Below, in pieces: positions 37,258-50,884 of a DNA stretch of 64,000 bases (within the stretch, counting starts at the first letter, position 1; each line of letters opens with the position of its first letter). The DNA comes from Chlorops oryzae (Eukaryota > Arthropoda > Insecta > Diptera > Chloropidae). The notes under the pieces were generated by a model that saw only the letters and a list, made by a program, of their open reading frames with translations, searched no databases and was not told the DNA's origin. The position numbers were made by a program, and so were the translations under genes. The stretch covers positions 23,574,296-23,638,295 of the forward strand of contig CM035808.1 of assembly GCA_020466095.1 (NCBI GenBank). Direction: 5' to 3'.

Positions 37258-40200
37258 GCTAAGCAGCAGACTCATTTTGACCTATAATTTCAGGATGTAT
37301 TGTCACACAAAGATGGGAAGAGCAGCGCAAGCAATTCGGTTATTAGCTCTCCAGCTAAATCGATAAGTCGCTATCAAAGAGACAGCAAAGATGAAGATGC
37401 TAATTCAATAAAGTCAGCGCAGTCAACAGACGCGACTTCATGGACAACAATTGAACCCAACGACTGTGATGATGAGGAGAATTTACGCCAAAAAGAACAA
37501 CATTTAAAAAATCTCGGCTTACTAACACATAAAGCTGCTGAGAAACGTCGTCAGGAATTCATACAAACAGCTGCCGCAATTGAAGCTACACGTGCCGCTG
37601 CTTCGGCTGGCATTCAACATCATGGCAAACGTAATGGCAACAAGTCATCGGCGTTAACCAACTCTTCTCTGAGCAGTGGTGGTGCGAATGCAACGGCACA
37701 CGAGTACACTGGCACACTTAAAACTGTCATAAAACTGAATCGAAATTCTTCGGGAACTGCGACAGGCAGTACGACGACTGTTACGGTTTCAACGGCTTCA
37801 AATAGTAACGGAAGCAACACAAGCCGAAAATCGCACATCAGCAGCTCGTCTAAAGATAGCAACAATGGTGTGCGACGACAATCGTTGAAAATGACATTCC
37901 AAAAAGGACGTGGTCGCGGTCATAGTGCGCACGGCAACGATCGTACTGGAAACACCAACGTTACCAATAGTGGTGACCTCAATGAACTTGGGGAAGATCT
38001 ATACTATACTATACAAAATGAGGTTTGTACTTTAACTGATGATGATATTCTCTAAACAATTTTTTAATTAACAAAAAAAAAAAAACAACGTCTTTTCTGT
38101 TGCAGAATGAAGGTGCGCAAAAAAATTCTAGTGGTTCCTCATTGTCCACTGCAACAGCTGCTGGTACAAAGGACCAACAAACACAAAAACAACATATTAT
38201 TAATAATAATACGTCTAACGTACAAACGCATGGTAGAAAACCATATAATAGTCGATCTAACACCAGTACAACTAGTTACCAACACAACTACCAAAATCAC
38301 CATATTGCAAAGAACTCTTCTAATATTGGTGTGTGTTGCTATAGTCTAATAAATAAATGAAGTGATGGGCACAAGAGGGTTTAAGACTTCTATTAAAAAT
38401 TTCTTAAATTCATGTCAGCAATATTAAATTAGATTTTTTCTTTTTTTCTAACTCTACATAAATTTTAAAATGCTGTTGAGTTGAAATGGTTATGGGATTT
38501 TTTTGACAGAATGGGGTTAGCATGTACTAATTCTTTTTTTCTATCTCTCTGTCGCTATCTTTTTCTATCTCCCTTTTTCGAAGGCTGTCCACAATTATAT
38601 AAGTATATGTTCCCTTGAAAATTATTTTTACGCACTAAAATATGCTTGCAATTAGTGCTTCTTAGAAATTTCTCTCGAAACTTTTAAGTCAAAGGGCTAT
38701 CAAAAATATCACTAAAAAATATGATTATAGCACTGTTAACATCATTATGACAAATCGACAAATTTTTTGTCCTTATGACCAATTATTAAAAAAAACGGAG
38801 ATATTTTAATAGTTTCTGAATAGCATGGAATAGTTAGTGAGGTTGTGGTATTAAAATTATATGATAGTAAAAACTCTAATTAACACACTTAACTTCCAAC
38901 GCCGCAGTATTCATTAATCTGTAATCAAAATGTTTAGATTCATCACATTCCGAAGGACATCACGAAGGAAGTGCACATCATCATTCTACGTTGCATGCAT
39001 CAGCTGCAATAACCAGTCACAAAAAAGACGACAGAGAAGAGATTCTCATACCCGAAAAAGCATCCTCGTTCAAATTTCACCCTGGCCGCCTATGCGAAGA
39101 TCAGTGTTACTACTGCAGTGGTAAATTTGGACTTTATGATACACCATGTCATGTGGGTCAAATAAAATCTTTGGAAAGACAACAGAAAATCCTTCAAAGT
39201 AATTTAAAAAAAATTTTTCGAACCGTTTTTTATATACTTTTAACTAACAAATTAAATTTTCTAGATGAAGAAAAGCTTACCGTTGACAATTGCCTTTGCG
39301 ATGCATGTTTCCGTCATGTAGATCGACGTGCCAATGTACCATCGTATAAGAAACGCCTTTCAGGACCCGGTCACTCAGAAAGTCTCAGTATGAGCAGTGA
39401 AGGCCATAACGAAGATGGTGGAGGCACTTCAACTATTATTGACGACATAGAAGGAGCTCGTAAATGTGTCGTACCTGATTGTGGGCAATCTGCTGCTCAT
39501 TCTTTGCGCCGTAAATGTATACGAAAGAGTGTTAAGAAATTTCTGCTTAATTTCGATATGCCAACTGGATCACCGTATATTTGGCTTTGTCAGAGCCATT
39601 ATGATGCAGTCATTCAATGCTCTGGATGCGTGCTTTGCAAGCGTCGTTTGGGCAAGAATCATATGTACCACATAACTTCGGTGAGACTAATTAGAATTAA
39701 TTGTACATTTTTATCCCTAACGCATTTCTTTCCACTATTTTGTATTGATCATACGCGACGTATACGCAACGTCAATTGTATGAAAATCTCAATATCACAA
39801 ATTACGTTACGTATACGCGGTGATGGTCATTCTGAATATAAACAGCAGAATCAAAGCAAAAATTTTTAACTTTTTCGAGTGAGATATTTAGAATAAATTT
39901 AAATGCAATAAAATATAAATATACATTTTTATGTTTATAATTCTTACATAAATAGATTTGTTGAACCGGATTTTCAATTAAACTTGTCTTGATTGCTCAT
40001 TGAGCTGTGAGTGAAGATCCTTCAGTTTAATTGAAAAAAGAATAAGAGTAACATTTAATTAAATAAAAGTTACCTTTTAGATTTTAAGGATAAAAACAAT
40101 TTCATATGTTGCTTTTGTTTAACGCCAATTCCAATTCCAGGACACCGATCGTTTGGAAAAGGCTCTTACAGATATGGGTATTCCTGTGCAACTGGGCATT

Positions 40201-43200
40201 GGTACGGCAGTTTGCAAATTGTGTCGTTATTTTGCAAATTTGCTTATGAAACCACCGGACAGCACAAAATCACAAAAAGCCGAATTCGTCAAAAACTATC
40301 GAAAACGGTAAAACTGGAAAAAAAAAAGAAAGCATAATTTTGAAGAAATAAAATCTATTATTAATTATTTATTTCAGTCTGCTGCAATTCCACAACATAC
40401 ACGATGGCAGTAATGACGTATCCGAAGCTGATGAGGATGAGCATAATACAAATAATTCAATGGAAAATGATAATACTACACTTAAAGGTGCAAAGGTCAC
40501 GCCAACACGTCGTAGTAATAAAGATACGAATTCACCAACTGCTTCGTCTGGCTCTTCGGTGATTTGCATTACAGAAAACTCAATGGATAATGGGGCCGAT
40601 ATCGAAAGATCTCAAAAGAAATCGTCTGCGTCGCTTGAAAATGATGTCTTGATGGACTACGGGATATCAGCACAGAATTCAAGCGGCGAAACATCAAATG
40701 ATAACTCGAAATCGCCGACACCATCATCCATCGCTGAAAATGAAAAGCAAAGCTCCCGCCTGAAGGCAATTTTGCAAAGTGACGGCAGCAAGAATAGATC
40801 TTCGTCTAAAAGTGATCTTCCAAGTGCATTGTTACGTGCTAACCCGAACCTTTCGATGCGTGAGTTATTCCCCGGTGAGGAAGATTTGGGCTTGCAGTTC
40901 AAAGCTCCATTTGGCAGCAGTAATAGTCAACGCACACCGGAAGGTTGGACACGTGTGCAAACATTTTTGCAATATGATGAACCAACGCGTCGTCTGTGGG
41001 AGGAATTACAAAAACCGTATGGAAATCAAAGTTCATTTTTAAGACATTTGATCTTGTTGGAAAAGTATTACCGCAATGGAGATTTAGTACTGTCAGCAAA
41101 CGCTTCATCACACGCCAGTGTTTATACGCAAACAGTGCGACAGCGTTTGAATTCGTTCGATCAGGGACATTGTGGTGGTTTAGATGCAACTCTGGGCTCA
41201 AATTTAACTCCGCCTTCACCACCAACCAAGGAGAAGACCAAAATCCCAGATATACCATTGGTAGAAATCAACGATGATGACGACGACTTTGAGGCCTCAA
41301 ATACAAATGAGCGTCGAAATTCTTCGACTTCACAAAAAGAAAAAATTGAAGATGATGATGATGATGTTATTATGGAAGAACCACCATCCAGCGCTGAAAA
41401 GAATTCGAGCAAACGTACTGCACGCAGTGTTTCCGTTGACAAGCTAACAAGACAATTAAGCACAAATGCAGTTACAATAATTGCACGTCCTAAAGAAGCA
41501 ACGCAAACATCATCTAGCATCGCGAGCAAATCCACAAGTCAAGAAGCTGCATTAAAACGTAATGAGTTTCCTAAATTACAGCCGGATACGTCTGTAAAAG
41601 AACCATTGAGTTCTAGTGCCACGGGTTTAATTACACCAGCGGCTACCACCACAAACAGCATAACAGCAAGCGCTCTTAGCAATTCACGCAGCATACTCAA
41701 ATCGAATTTGCTTGGCATAACCAATAATAAATCAGTTGAGATCTTACCTATAAGCTCGCAAAAATTCGGGAATGCAGGTGCAAGTACAGTAACGGCGACA
41801 ACAGTCAATATACCAGCCGTTGCCGTTGAAAGCGTCAACAACAGCAAAAACAATTCCAGTAGCAGCAGCGGCAGCACCAGCATCAGCAGCATCAGCTGCA
41901 TTGGCAATAGCATCAGTAATAACACAATTATTAGCAGTAAGCAACAAAAAATACTTGAGGTAGCCAACAAACTACTTGACAGTCAAATGGAAGCCGCAGC
42001 TAAACAACAAAATGCTTCTGCTTTAACATCCCCGCCTGAATTAGTCAGCTTGCAAAGGCGTAGCGCACCAAACGCAGTCTCGACGGGAATAACAACAAGC
42101 TCCTCCACAACAATGTCATCCACAACAGCCAGCCTGATAAATGCTAAACGACCACATTTAATGCCAAATCGTACAACGGCCCACAATCGTAGCGGCAGTA
42201 GTAGCCTAGCTCCAAATGTCGTCATCTTGCCAAACACACTCAGCTCACACGAACGTGCCGAATCGAAAAGCTGGCGTCCAACTCTTATGTCAGTTGAAGA
42301 TAATCAGCATTTGCTAAATAAGAATGGGCCACTATACCAGACCGCAGATGGACGTAGACTGCCCGGGCTTGTGCAGGTGCAGTCTGGAGGAAAACCTTTC
42401 CTCATTTCGATATTCGATTACAATCGTATGTGTATTCTTCGACGAGAGAAATTGATGCGCGATGGTATGGCGAATTCGGGGAGGCATAAATCGTTGCATC
42501 AGCAACAACAGCAGCAGCAGCACCACCACCACCACCACCAACAGCAGCATCAGCAGCAGCAGCAAGCAACAACAACAACAACAACAGCAGCAAAGACATA
42601 TGCAACAATCCTCGAATTACAATAAATCGAATAGTAGCGCTAGCAGCAGCAGTGGAAGCAATAACAACAATGCCAACAATTCAAAACATGGACAAATCAA
42701 TACAGCGCAACAACAATTCATGCAGATGATACAGTTTCAAAAACAGCATAATCAAGCGGCAGCAATGAAAGCAGCATCTAATGCCAGCACCAGTCGTTAC
42801 CACTCAATAGCACCTAAATCAACAGCAACAAATCTCGCAACAAATTCATCAAATTCAAATTTGATGCAAACGAATAATAGCGGCAACACCAGCGGTGGCA
42901 ACATTATGAGCTTGAATAGTGCTTCTTCATCTAGCAATAGTCGCCTCAATGCTACTCAACCTAACTTTCCAATGCCACTGCTAGCAAATGCACTTTCGAA
43001 TGCAAATGCCGCAAGCGCTGCTGCTGCTGCCGCTGCCGCTGCAGCAACACCGAACAATAATCCTTGGCTGTGGAGCAATTTTCCAGATGCTTACGAAATA
43101 TTACGGAATGGTGGTCTAAATAAGTTGCCTCCATTGTTGCCAAAGCCTATGACAGCGCCGAACACCTCTGTGGCAAATAATTTAGCTCCACCGGCAACTA

Positions 43201-43340
43201 TAACTTCGAAACAACTACAACAACATCAACAACAAATGTTGCTAGATAATACTCTCATGTCGAAAATACCAAAAAGTCTGACTGTTATACCACAGCACAA
43301 GCTTATGGGCAGCAACAGTAATGCTGCATCCAAGGAATGA
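33830..43340 (+). CDS. Large Cys-rich, low-complexity nuclear-type protein, unrecognised
   Basis: Seven coding exons join in phase: 33830-37219, 37294-38022, 38106-38328, 38938-39198, 39265-39680, 40141-40307 and 40378 onward; every border is GT..AG. As written the frame stops at 42625 (2,477 aa). A one-base shift near 42566 would carry it to 43340 (about 2,715 aa). Residues 1-1130 are rich in Lys, Glu, Ser and Thr, with a basic run near 305-330 and SUMO-type Ile-Lys-x-Glu sites near 449, 476 and 614. Residues about 1500-1700 hold clustered cysteines: CxxxCxxC, CxCxxC, CxxxxxC, CxxCxxC and a final CxxC, probably zinc-binding. A second well-ordered block lies near 1917-1990, beginning Glu-Gly-Trp-Thr-Arg-Val. 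The tail has poly-Gln/His and a poly-Ala run at 43017-43045. A chromatin or transcription role is inferred from composition only. Confidence 0.8.
42490..42600 (+). repeat. Coding CAG/CAA/CAC repeat with a frame disruption
   Basis: Glutamine and histidine codons run in one frame up to 42565. From 42567 the Gln codons continue in another frame. An extra G at 42566 (CAAGCAACAA) explains the switch: without it the Gln run would be unbroken and would join the open frame that ends at 43340. This could be an assembly or read error in a microsatellite, a polymorphism, or a true truncation. Confidence 0.75.
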
Positions 43341-43724
43341 TGAAGTATGTTTAATTCGTATTTGGCTGTCATGTTTCGACGGAAAATACGTTCTTGTCGA
43401 AAAATCATAAATGCAGTTCGAGTAATGTTGGACAAAGCAAAAGCCAAAACAAAAACCACAAGGAAAAAGGAAAAGTTGAAATAAATGCTACGTATACCTA
43501 GCTACATTCTGCTGAAAGCAAGAGTCCAATACACACTCACTTGAAGGTAAACTTGCTTGATTCTCAACGGTGGGGAAATTCAGTTATGAAGCTAATCAAA
43601 AAATCTGATTATAGTACGTTCGTTCAGGTCTTCTTCATAATATTCGCAATGTGATACGGTTGTATACAAGCAAAGAGCTGCCTTGAAATACTACTCAAAT
43701 ATAAACATACAGTAAAATTCTCCT

Positions 43725-43865
43725 TTTTTAAATAAATAGGGTAAGGAAAATTATGGGTATTGTTCAAATACTCATTCCCCATCAAATTTCTTTCCCCAAA
43801 TATTTAAGAAAGAAGATGGTTACTCTCGAGAAAAGTAAATTCTCCGGGAATATTCAGAATCGGTA
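43725..43865. mobile_element. Fragment of the MITE family at 46517-46743
   Basis: AATAGGGTAAGGAAAATTAT, CCCCATCAAATTTC and GAGAAAAGTAAATTC followed by AATATTCAGAATCGG match the interior and right half of 46517-46743 in the same order. The left end is lost. Confidence 0.65.
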
Positions 43866-45178
43866 TGTGTGTTAGTGAGATAACAGTGACTGCTCGAAAT
43901 AGAAAAAATTTCTTCCTATAACGATATCTATAGAGAGAGTTTCGATATATAAAGAATTTCTGTATACAGAGATATTCTAACACATAATACGTTGCGATAT
44001 ATAAAAAAAATTTGCATATAAAAAGTTTCAAATTAGAGTTTCAAATTCACATACGAGCATCTTTTAACGCACTGTCTCGAATATTGTACCGCCTACAAAA
44101 TGTCAATTGGATTCGTGCGTGGGCAAATTTTATGGTTTTAGAATGAGTAATTCTCAGACATGTGTAACATACATTCAGCTTGTTTGTCAATTTTTTCAAA
44201 ACCGCTGACCAAAGAACGTAATATCTGCAGACGGCAATAGCTTTTGTATTATTTATTCGACTTTATCCTACAATTATGTACCTTAATCTTTTTCGAACGA
44301 CAAGTTTGATAAGAAGCAATTTAGATTTTACAACTATGAAGTGTTTCCATAAAAATTTAAATCCTTGCATGAGAGACACGTAATTAGTACAGAATGGGAT
44401 TTTTAAATTTTACTACCATAAGCTGAGGCCGCAGTTTAACTAGAATTGTTGAATTCTTTTTAAAAGAAATTTTCTCATAATTCTTAAAGGTTTAAAAGCG
44501 TCATTATTCGATTTTCAATGTATTAATTGTTTTAATTAATACTTGCGAATAGTTTTACATTGAAATATTGATATTCAAAAGAGTATTTTTTAGAATTTTA
44601 TTTTATTTTCCCTCTAAAAAAAAATAGTCTCAGTCATTTCTAGCAAACTTCGCGGTCTAAGCTCTGAAAAAAAAGAAGAAGAAGAAAATTACATGGAATA
44701 CTATTTATATTTTTTTCTCTATCATTTCTTCCATTAGAACATCCAAACTTCGTTAGAAGTTGTGAAGAACCTCAAAAGTGTGCTTTTAGAACCTTAAAGA
44801 AGCAAAAGGGAATATAAAAGCAAAACATAGTTTTAAGTAATAAACAGTGCCTAAAAAAAAAACTCCAGAAAAGAAGAAATTTAAAATAACATTAAATAGA
44901 GACATACATATACTTATCAAATCAGAATTATATACATATACAATTACACATGCATATATTAATTATAAGGACATTAATTTATTTTTAAGAACATAACGAG
45001 ACAGGAAAGTAAACTTAGTTTTAACAAAAATGTACTTCATATACGAAAGAAAGAAGAAAAAAAAAACAAAAATAAAAGTTATATGTAAATTATTGATGCA
45101 AAGTCATGTATAAACTTATTTTTTTTTGGGTACAACACAATTGTGTTGCAAATTAAATGAATGAATACGGAAAAATGC

Positions 45179-45195
45179 ATACACATACACACATG

Positions 45196-45224
<29 letters not shown>
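45179..45224. repeat. (CA)n microsatellite
   Basis: An uninterrupted CACACA run after ACACATACACACATGC. Confidence 0.95.
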
Positions 45225-45226
<2 letters not shown>

Positions 45227-45889
45227 CTATTTAACTGAAACTCGAGAAATTATTCAAAATTGTTTTAGATTTGAACAAATATTTGTAAATAACTTTATTT
45301 TAAGAGAATCGTATATATTTACCTTAAGATGTGTAATAAAACTACAAATGTTGATATTTAAGTTACAGAATATACATAAAATTGAAACTTTTACGCAACC
45401 CAAACTTTACACTAACGAAAAGATGAAAGTTTTTAAAATCGTTGAAAAACAAATTGTTTGGCGCTTTGAAATGATTTAATGAAATTAATTGATAGACTTA
45501 AATTATAAAAATGTTAGTATCATTGAAAGTTGTAATATATAAATACATATATATGCAACTAAAGAAAATTAAATAAAATTAAATACTAAATATTTTATTA
45601 AAGCTGTACTATAAGTTGTATATCCTAATCTATATGTTATGAAATTTAAATTTATTTAATTTTTTTTTCTTTTTTTTTTGCTCCATTAAAATACAAAATC
45701 TTATTTGCTTTCATTTTTTCCATCTTATGATAAGTTACAAAAGAAAGTAAAATAATTTAGAAATTAGTAAAAGTATCTGAAATAAAATTTAGTTTTTCAT
45801 TTAATACACACAAAAAAAAAAAAAAATTAAATCATGTAATTGAGAAATTCATTTTTTCTTATTAATATATCTTTGCGTATATAAATATA

Positions 45890-46378
45890 GCACCTCGTCA
45901 ACAAAAGAGACACAACTCAAAATTTGCCATTTTTCTAAAAACGTGAAAAACAAAATGCATCACAGTGTCAATCAAAGCAAGAAAAAGGCATGACGGCTTT
46001 TTCCCGGCTTTTTTTTTTATAATTAACCCATTAGTGCCCAGAATTAAAATTTTCGAGTTTTGTTTTCAAAGTTTGAATAAATAGACTTCCCACGTGCGCG
46101 CTGAGACTAAACTCGAATGTGCAAGAATAGAGCAAAAGAGATTTTATCTCAGTCGTCATACTCTCTTTTGCTCATGTTTGGCTTCTGTACCACTCTCAGA
46201 GCGAAAATAAGAGTGGAATCTCGGTTGGCAACTTCAGTTGCCAGTGGGCACTAATGGGTTAAAAAAAAAAACCGAATAGAATTTTTAGCGCAGGTAAGCA
46301 GGTGACTTATGAAGAATATTCATAGCATAGCTCGAAATTCACCAATTTTGCGTTGTGTCACTTTAGTTGCCGGGGTGC
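45890..46378. mobile_element. MITE of the GACACAACTCAAAAT family, copy 3, with nested insertion
   Basis: Left GCACCTCGTCAACAAAAGAG then ACACAACTCAAAATT; right, inverted, GCACCCCGGCAACTAAAGTG then ACACAACGCAAAATT. About 35 bp of ends match with few differences. The piggyBac-type element at 46027-46258 lies inside, so this copy is older. Confidence 0.75.
46027..46258. mobile_element. piggyBac-type MITE (232 bp)
   Basis: Inverted ends CCCATTAGTGCCCA and flanking TTAA on both sides (46023-46026 and 46259-46262). TTAA duplication with CCC termini is the piggyBac signature. The interior has no transposase. Confidence 0.85.
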
Positions 46379-46516
46379 GATATGTTGTGCACTTGTAAAA
46401 TCCAATACACCACTATTTTTTGTTTTCAAATCATTTTGTAGTGCAATAGTCATTTTGCATTTGTTCTTTTTTGTTCCTTCAACATCTTTAAATTCTCTTG
46501 CTTCCTTTGACATTTA

Positions 46517-46743
46517 GACCGATCCTGAATATTCCCTGGCACGAATTCCCGGGGAATTTACTTTTCTCGAGACTAAAATTCTACGTTTTTTAATAGATAG
46601 GGTAAGGAAAATTATGGGTTTGGGTCAAATACCCTTTCCCCATCAAATTTTCCCCCCCAAATATTTACAAACGAAGAAGTTTACTCCCGAGAAAAGTAAA
46701 TTCCACGGGAATTCTCGTTGCCCGGCAATATTCAGAATCGGAC
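46517..46743. mobile_element. Fold-back MITE (about 227 bp)
   Basis: Left GACCGATCCTGAATATTCCC, right inverted GTCCGATTCTGAATATTGCC; GGAATTTACTTTTCTCG occurs on both arms. A second, partial copy is at 43725-43865. Confidence 0.75.
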
Positions 46744-46749
46744 TGATTT

Positions 46750-48590
46750 TCTTCCTCTTGTTTTTCTAGCAAAAGTCCTCAGTTTCGAGATATACAGTTT
46801 TTGAGTCTTCGTTTCGACTTGAACTAAGCTTTTCTTTTCGTTAATATACCTTTTGAGTTCAATTTGCACTTGGGACAGCAAATGAACATGTTCACGATTA
46901 GGAATACATAGCTTCATCTAGTCGCTATTTTCCATCGTGCTAAAGTCGCATCGTAGAGATCTCTATCGAATACGTGTGCATATAGGTTTTCAATGAATAA
47001 ATCTCATAAATGATCTATTTTGACGTATGAGATGACATATCTATAAAGGACGTCCTCAAAGCATAAGCATTTTATTTAACCAAGTTTATAAAAGTCGCAC
47101 TCTTCATTTATTTTACTAGGATAACTACATATTTTTCTATTCAGCTTTAGTTAAGTTTGATAATTTCTTCTGCCGATTCTTGCTCAAATATTTTCCTTAA
47201 AACAGAATTTTTCTTTCTCTGAAAATTTATCAACACTCAAAAACGAATGCTCAAACTTTATTCTTCAAAATGAATGGATAGTTTTATTTTATTGGATCTT
47301 GTTTGATTTTCGTCACAAAATTATATCGACCCCTTTTCGTGAGGTCGTCGTCAATTTTCTTTACAAAATCGATACAAATTAGTTCTAGAGCCCTCAACTC
47401 ATTGCCTGGCAAAGCATTATAACCCCCAGCACTGTAGTTATGGAGATATTGCCGAATCAATTTTAGCTTATTCACAGTCGCATATGCAAAGACTAGTAGA
47501 AAAAACACTCACCTGTAAAATTTAGGTTTTATAACTTACGATAATTTCGCGAAAAGGGATCGATATTGCCTTGCAAATATATTTTGGTTCCATCTAGAGA
47601 CTATTCAGTCAATATTTAACAGCACCATCAAATGTGAAATATTAAGGCGTGAGGCATTTAATACATTTCAACTTCTATAACTCGAATTTTCTATCACTCG
47701 AACTGATATCGTTTCCCAAACTCTACAACTCGGAACTATTCTTTTTGGATAATGGTGGTTCGAGCTATTGAAGTTTGACTGTAATTAGTCAAAATTAAAA
47801 TCTATTGTACCTATCGTTTAAAGGAAATATTCTGCATCGACCTCAGTAATCTGGTAGTTGTTTTTTATTTTTATTTTATTTTTTTGTATATACATATAAA
47901 TGCTTATTTATTTTGTGTCCTGGAAGTTTAGTTTTCCTTCTATCTCTCTTTCTCATCCACTTCAAATAACAAATACAAATAGAACTAATTTAGTCCGGAG
48001 TGTGTACCTATTAAAAGTTAATATATAAGCTTTACATATTACACTTTCATATGAAAAAAAAAAAGAGCTAAAAGGTTTTTGTAATTCTTTTTTATTGCTA
48101 AGAATTAAAATAAGCTAAAATATGAAAGTCCACAATAAATTGAGAGCTTTTAAACCAATTACATTGAATTATTGAACGCGTGTATATTTATGTTAAAATA
48201 TTTTATATATATAATTATATTCTATCAATTCGATAATCTTAGGAATTTGTTTGAATATTTTCATTTATGCAGGAAATGTAATTTTTACATTTATTAAAGT
48301 TAAAATGACCATTAAAGTTCGGTATTTATATAAATCAAAAAGTGGAATGTGTGCATTTTCCTGAAAATTTTCATAAAAATAAATGCAAAAATGTATTAAA
48401 TTTTTTAAATTATCATTTCTATTTGTCACTTTAGTCCCTTGGAAGTACGAAGATGACTGTGACCAAAGACCATTGGAGGCTTTCACTTGCCACATGGTTC
48501 CTTAAAAGTCAGTAAAGAAGGAATTGCCATCAAAAGCTTCTTGTTATGGTAGATTAGGTACCAAATTTAATTTCTATAGATGGTTTTAGG
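46750..48590. other. Intergenic DNA, nothing recognised
   Basis: AT-rich sequence. Two minus-strand frames (46732-46917 and 47284-47508) look partly protein-like but are short and match nothing I know. Confidence 0.4.
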
Positions 48591-48597
48591 TATTTAT

Positions 48598-49803
48598 TAG
48601 AGCTCTTAATATTCGGACATTCGAATGTTCGATTTATTCGAGCACGATTTTATTCGAATAGTTAAGTTCGATTTTCTGTATTCGAATATTCGTTCTCCGT
48701 CGAATATTCGAATAGTCGGAAGAAAGCAACTATTCGAATAGTCGCTACTGACTATTCGAATGTTTTAGTACTATAACTATTTTTATTGTTGGAAAGGGCG
48801 AGGTTGTTTATTTAATTCTCGAATTTTGCCATTACCCAATATTACTGAAACGGGACTCTGCATAACTTGAGTTTTTTACCAGTAATTGCTAACTTATTAT
48901 CTTGTTTTGCTAGGCAACACACGTTTTTAGTTGGGATAAATAATAGAGATGCGATCAATTTATTGTGATAAAAAGATAATTAGTAGTGTTAAGAAGTTAA
49001 GTAAGCAATTATTGGTCGATTAGTAAGAACCATATTTTAAAACAAATCATTTTATCATAATACTCAATAAGGGATAGCTGTCAAGAAGCTATATTGGCCA
49101 CGGAAGGTACTTTTCGTTAGCCGAAAGAAAGTAAGAGTAATATCAAATATATTGCAGTGCTCTTAAAGTTAGGTCTTAAATGCTTTTCATCATATCCAAC
49201 AACTAGAAACATTAGGAAACGAGTAAGGGCGTCATAGTCAGGGGAGACTGAGCATACTGGAGGTACTCTTAATAATGGACCGATCAAGAAAATTTCGCAG
49301 CTAGACATAATGTCCTCTAACGGTTAAAACTTGACCATGCCCATCATCCGCGAAAATTTTGTGCTTAATAATAATCTCGAGTTTTAGAAGCTAAATCGAA
49401 GTACAGATAGGGTATAAATAGATATCCAAGCTAGAACCACAAAAACTGCAGGAATTTTTGTTAGGGTAATGTTTTAACATATTTTAGGCTGAGGAAAAGG
49501 TATTGTGGGCAATCGGCTTAATGCCGATGTAAACTTCTTTACTTGTTTTGAATTCATTTTAGCAAAGGAATAAAATTTCAAAAATTCTTACTCAGTGCAT
49601 AATTGTCATGACAAGTTCCGGTTGCTTCGATCATTCGATTTTGACACGAATCCGAACATTCGAATTCTAACAACTATTCGAAATAATCGCAGTATGTCAA
49701 CTATTCGAATAGTGCTATTCGATTGAGAATCGTACATAAAATCGAGATTCGAAAGTTCGAGAATTCGAACATTCGAACTATTCGAATAATTTTTATAGCC
49801 CTA
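48598..49803. mobile_element. hAT element packed with TTCGAAT motifs
   Basis: Ends TAGAGCTCTTAATATTCG and, inverted, TAGGGCTATAAAAATTATTC. Both flanks are GTATTTAT (48590-48597 and 49804-49811), an exact 8-bp target duplication typical of hAT. The first and last about 180 bp carry many ATTCGAATA words in both orientations. A Helentron/DINE-like end is nested inside at 49292-49552. No transposase frame. Confidence 0.85.
49292..49552 (+). mobile_element. Helentron/DINE-like 3' portion nested in a hAT element
   Basis: About 256 bp are roughly 95 percent identical to 61017-61272. It ends with an ATCGGCTTAATGCCGAT hairpin and GTAAACTTCTTTACTTGTTT. The two copies differ in the hairpin loop. Confidence 0.75.
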
Positions 49804-49910
49804 GTATTTATGTATTTTTCGGGCATAAACATGAAAAATTTTATTGTTTTTTCCACTTGGGTTTCATTTTTATGAATCACTTTCTTATTCTTAATTCACT
49901 TTAAAAATGA

Positions 49911-50884
49911 CCAATCAATTGATTGCATAATACAATTCAATTTTTTACCTTAACAAGCAAAAAGTGCTCAAGTCGCTTTCAACATATACATACATAATAT
50001 ATACATACATAGTATATTATACTCAATTTTTCCTTTTTTAATTTTTTTGTAATTATCTATGACTTTTGAAAGTTAGCATTAAAACTGTGGAAATTTTAAA
50101 TATATGGGAGGAACCTGGAATTTTTGGTTTTTTTTTTTTTATTAACTCTGAAAGTGCGTGAACAAATATATTTTTGATTCACTAAATCTTAATTAAAAGT
50201 TAGTGTGACAAATACAGCCTGAATTAAATTGCTTTCGTAATTTAGTAGCTGACAAATAAAATTATAGAGCAATTAAAATTTTAATAGCAGCTTGCAGCAA
50301 ATTTGCGTGTCGAAAATTTTTTTTGGAAGCCTCATTTAAATGAATCTAATTGAAGGTCAGTTTATATATTTATTTGCGTATTCAAATTGTTTGTTCAGTA
50401 TATTCAACGCTTAAATTTCTTTTCGTAAAGTGACAGGGGGAGGGAGAGAAATTAAGAGAGTGGGATAGACACTGGTGGGGGCCGTGCTAGCAAAATGAAG
50501 TGTATGAGAGTTTTAGAGCGATGGTCTAAAATGTGGGCTAAAAGTGGTAGTGTCTTTAATTTATGGAATATCATCTCCAAAAGAATTCTATCTAATGAAA
50601 AATCCTATTCAGTGTAATATTGAAGTATTAAGACCACGATAGGATAGATATTAAATGAATAAGAATCGGAACTTAGAACGCCTTAAACATAACCAATGCA
50701 TTTTTACAAACATCCAAACATTTTCACAACGATTTTTGACAAAAAAAAAATTGACTTTATCGAAAAAACCGCAAGTATCCGCAAATTTTTTTTTCAATGA
50801 ATCGTCAGAAGCAACTCCACCCTTTAACTTTTTTATTTACTAGAAGACGAAGCAAGACGGAGCCGTATAAATCCATATTTATGT
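49911..50884. repeat. Tandem duplication, copy 1 (about 974 bp)
   Basis: Begins CCAATCAATTGATTGCATAA and ends CATATTTATGT, then the same unit starts again at 50885. Copy 2 runs to about 53551 but is interrupted by the element 50971-52685. Identity is very high, with a few substitutions such as CCTATTCAGTG versus CCCATTCGGTG. Confidence 0.85.

Larger units (their letters stand above)
43341..45600 (+). other. Probable long 3' untranslated and downstream region
   Basis: AT-rich sequence after the 43338-43340 stop. AATAAA-type signals occur several times (for example near 45340 and 45570). The true cleavage site cannot be chosen. It contains a MITE fragment (43725-43865) and a CA microsatellite (45179-45224). 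Confidence 0.4.
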
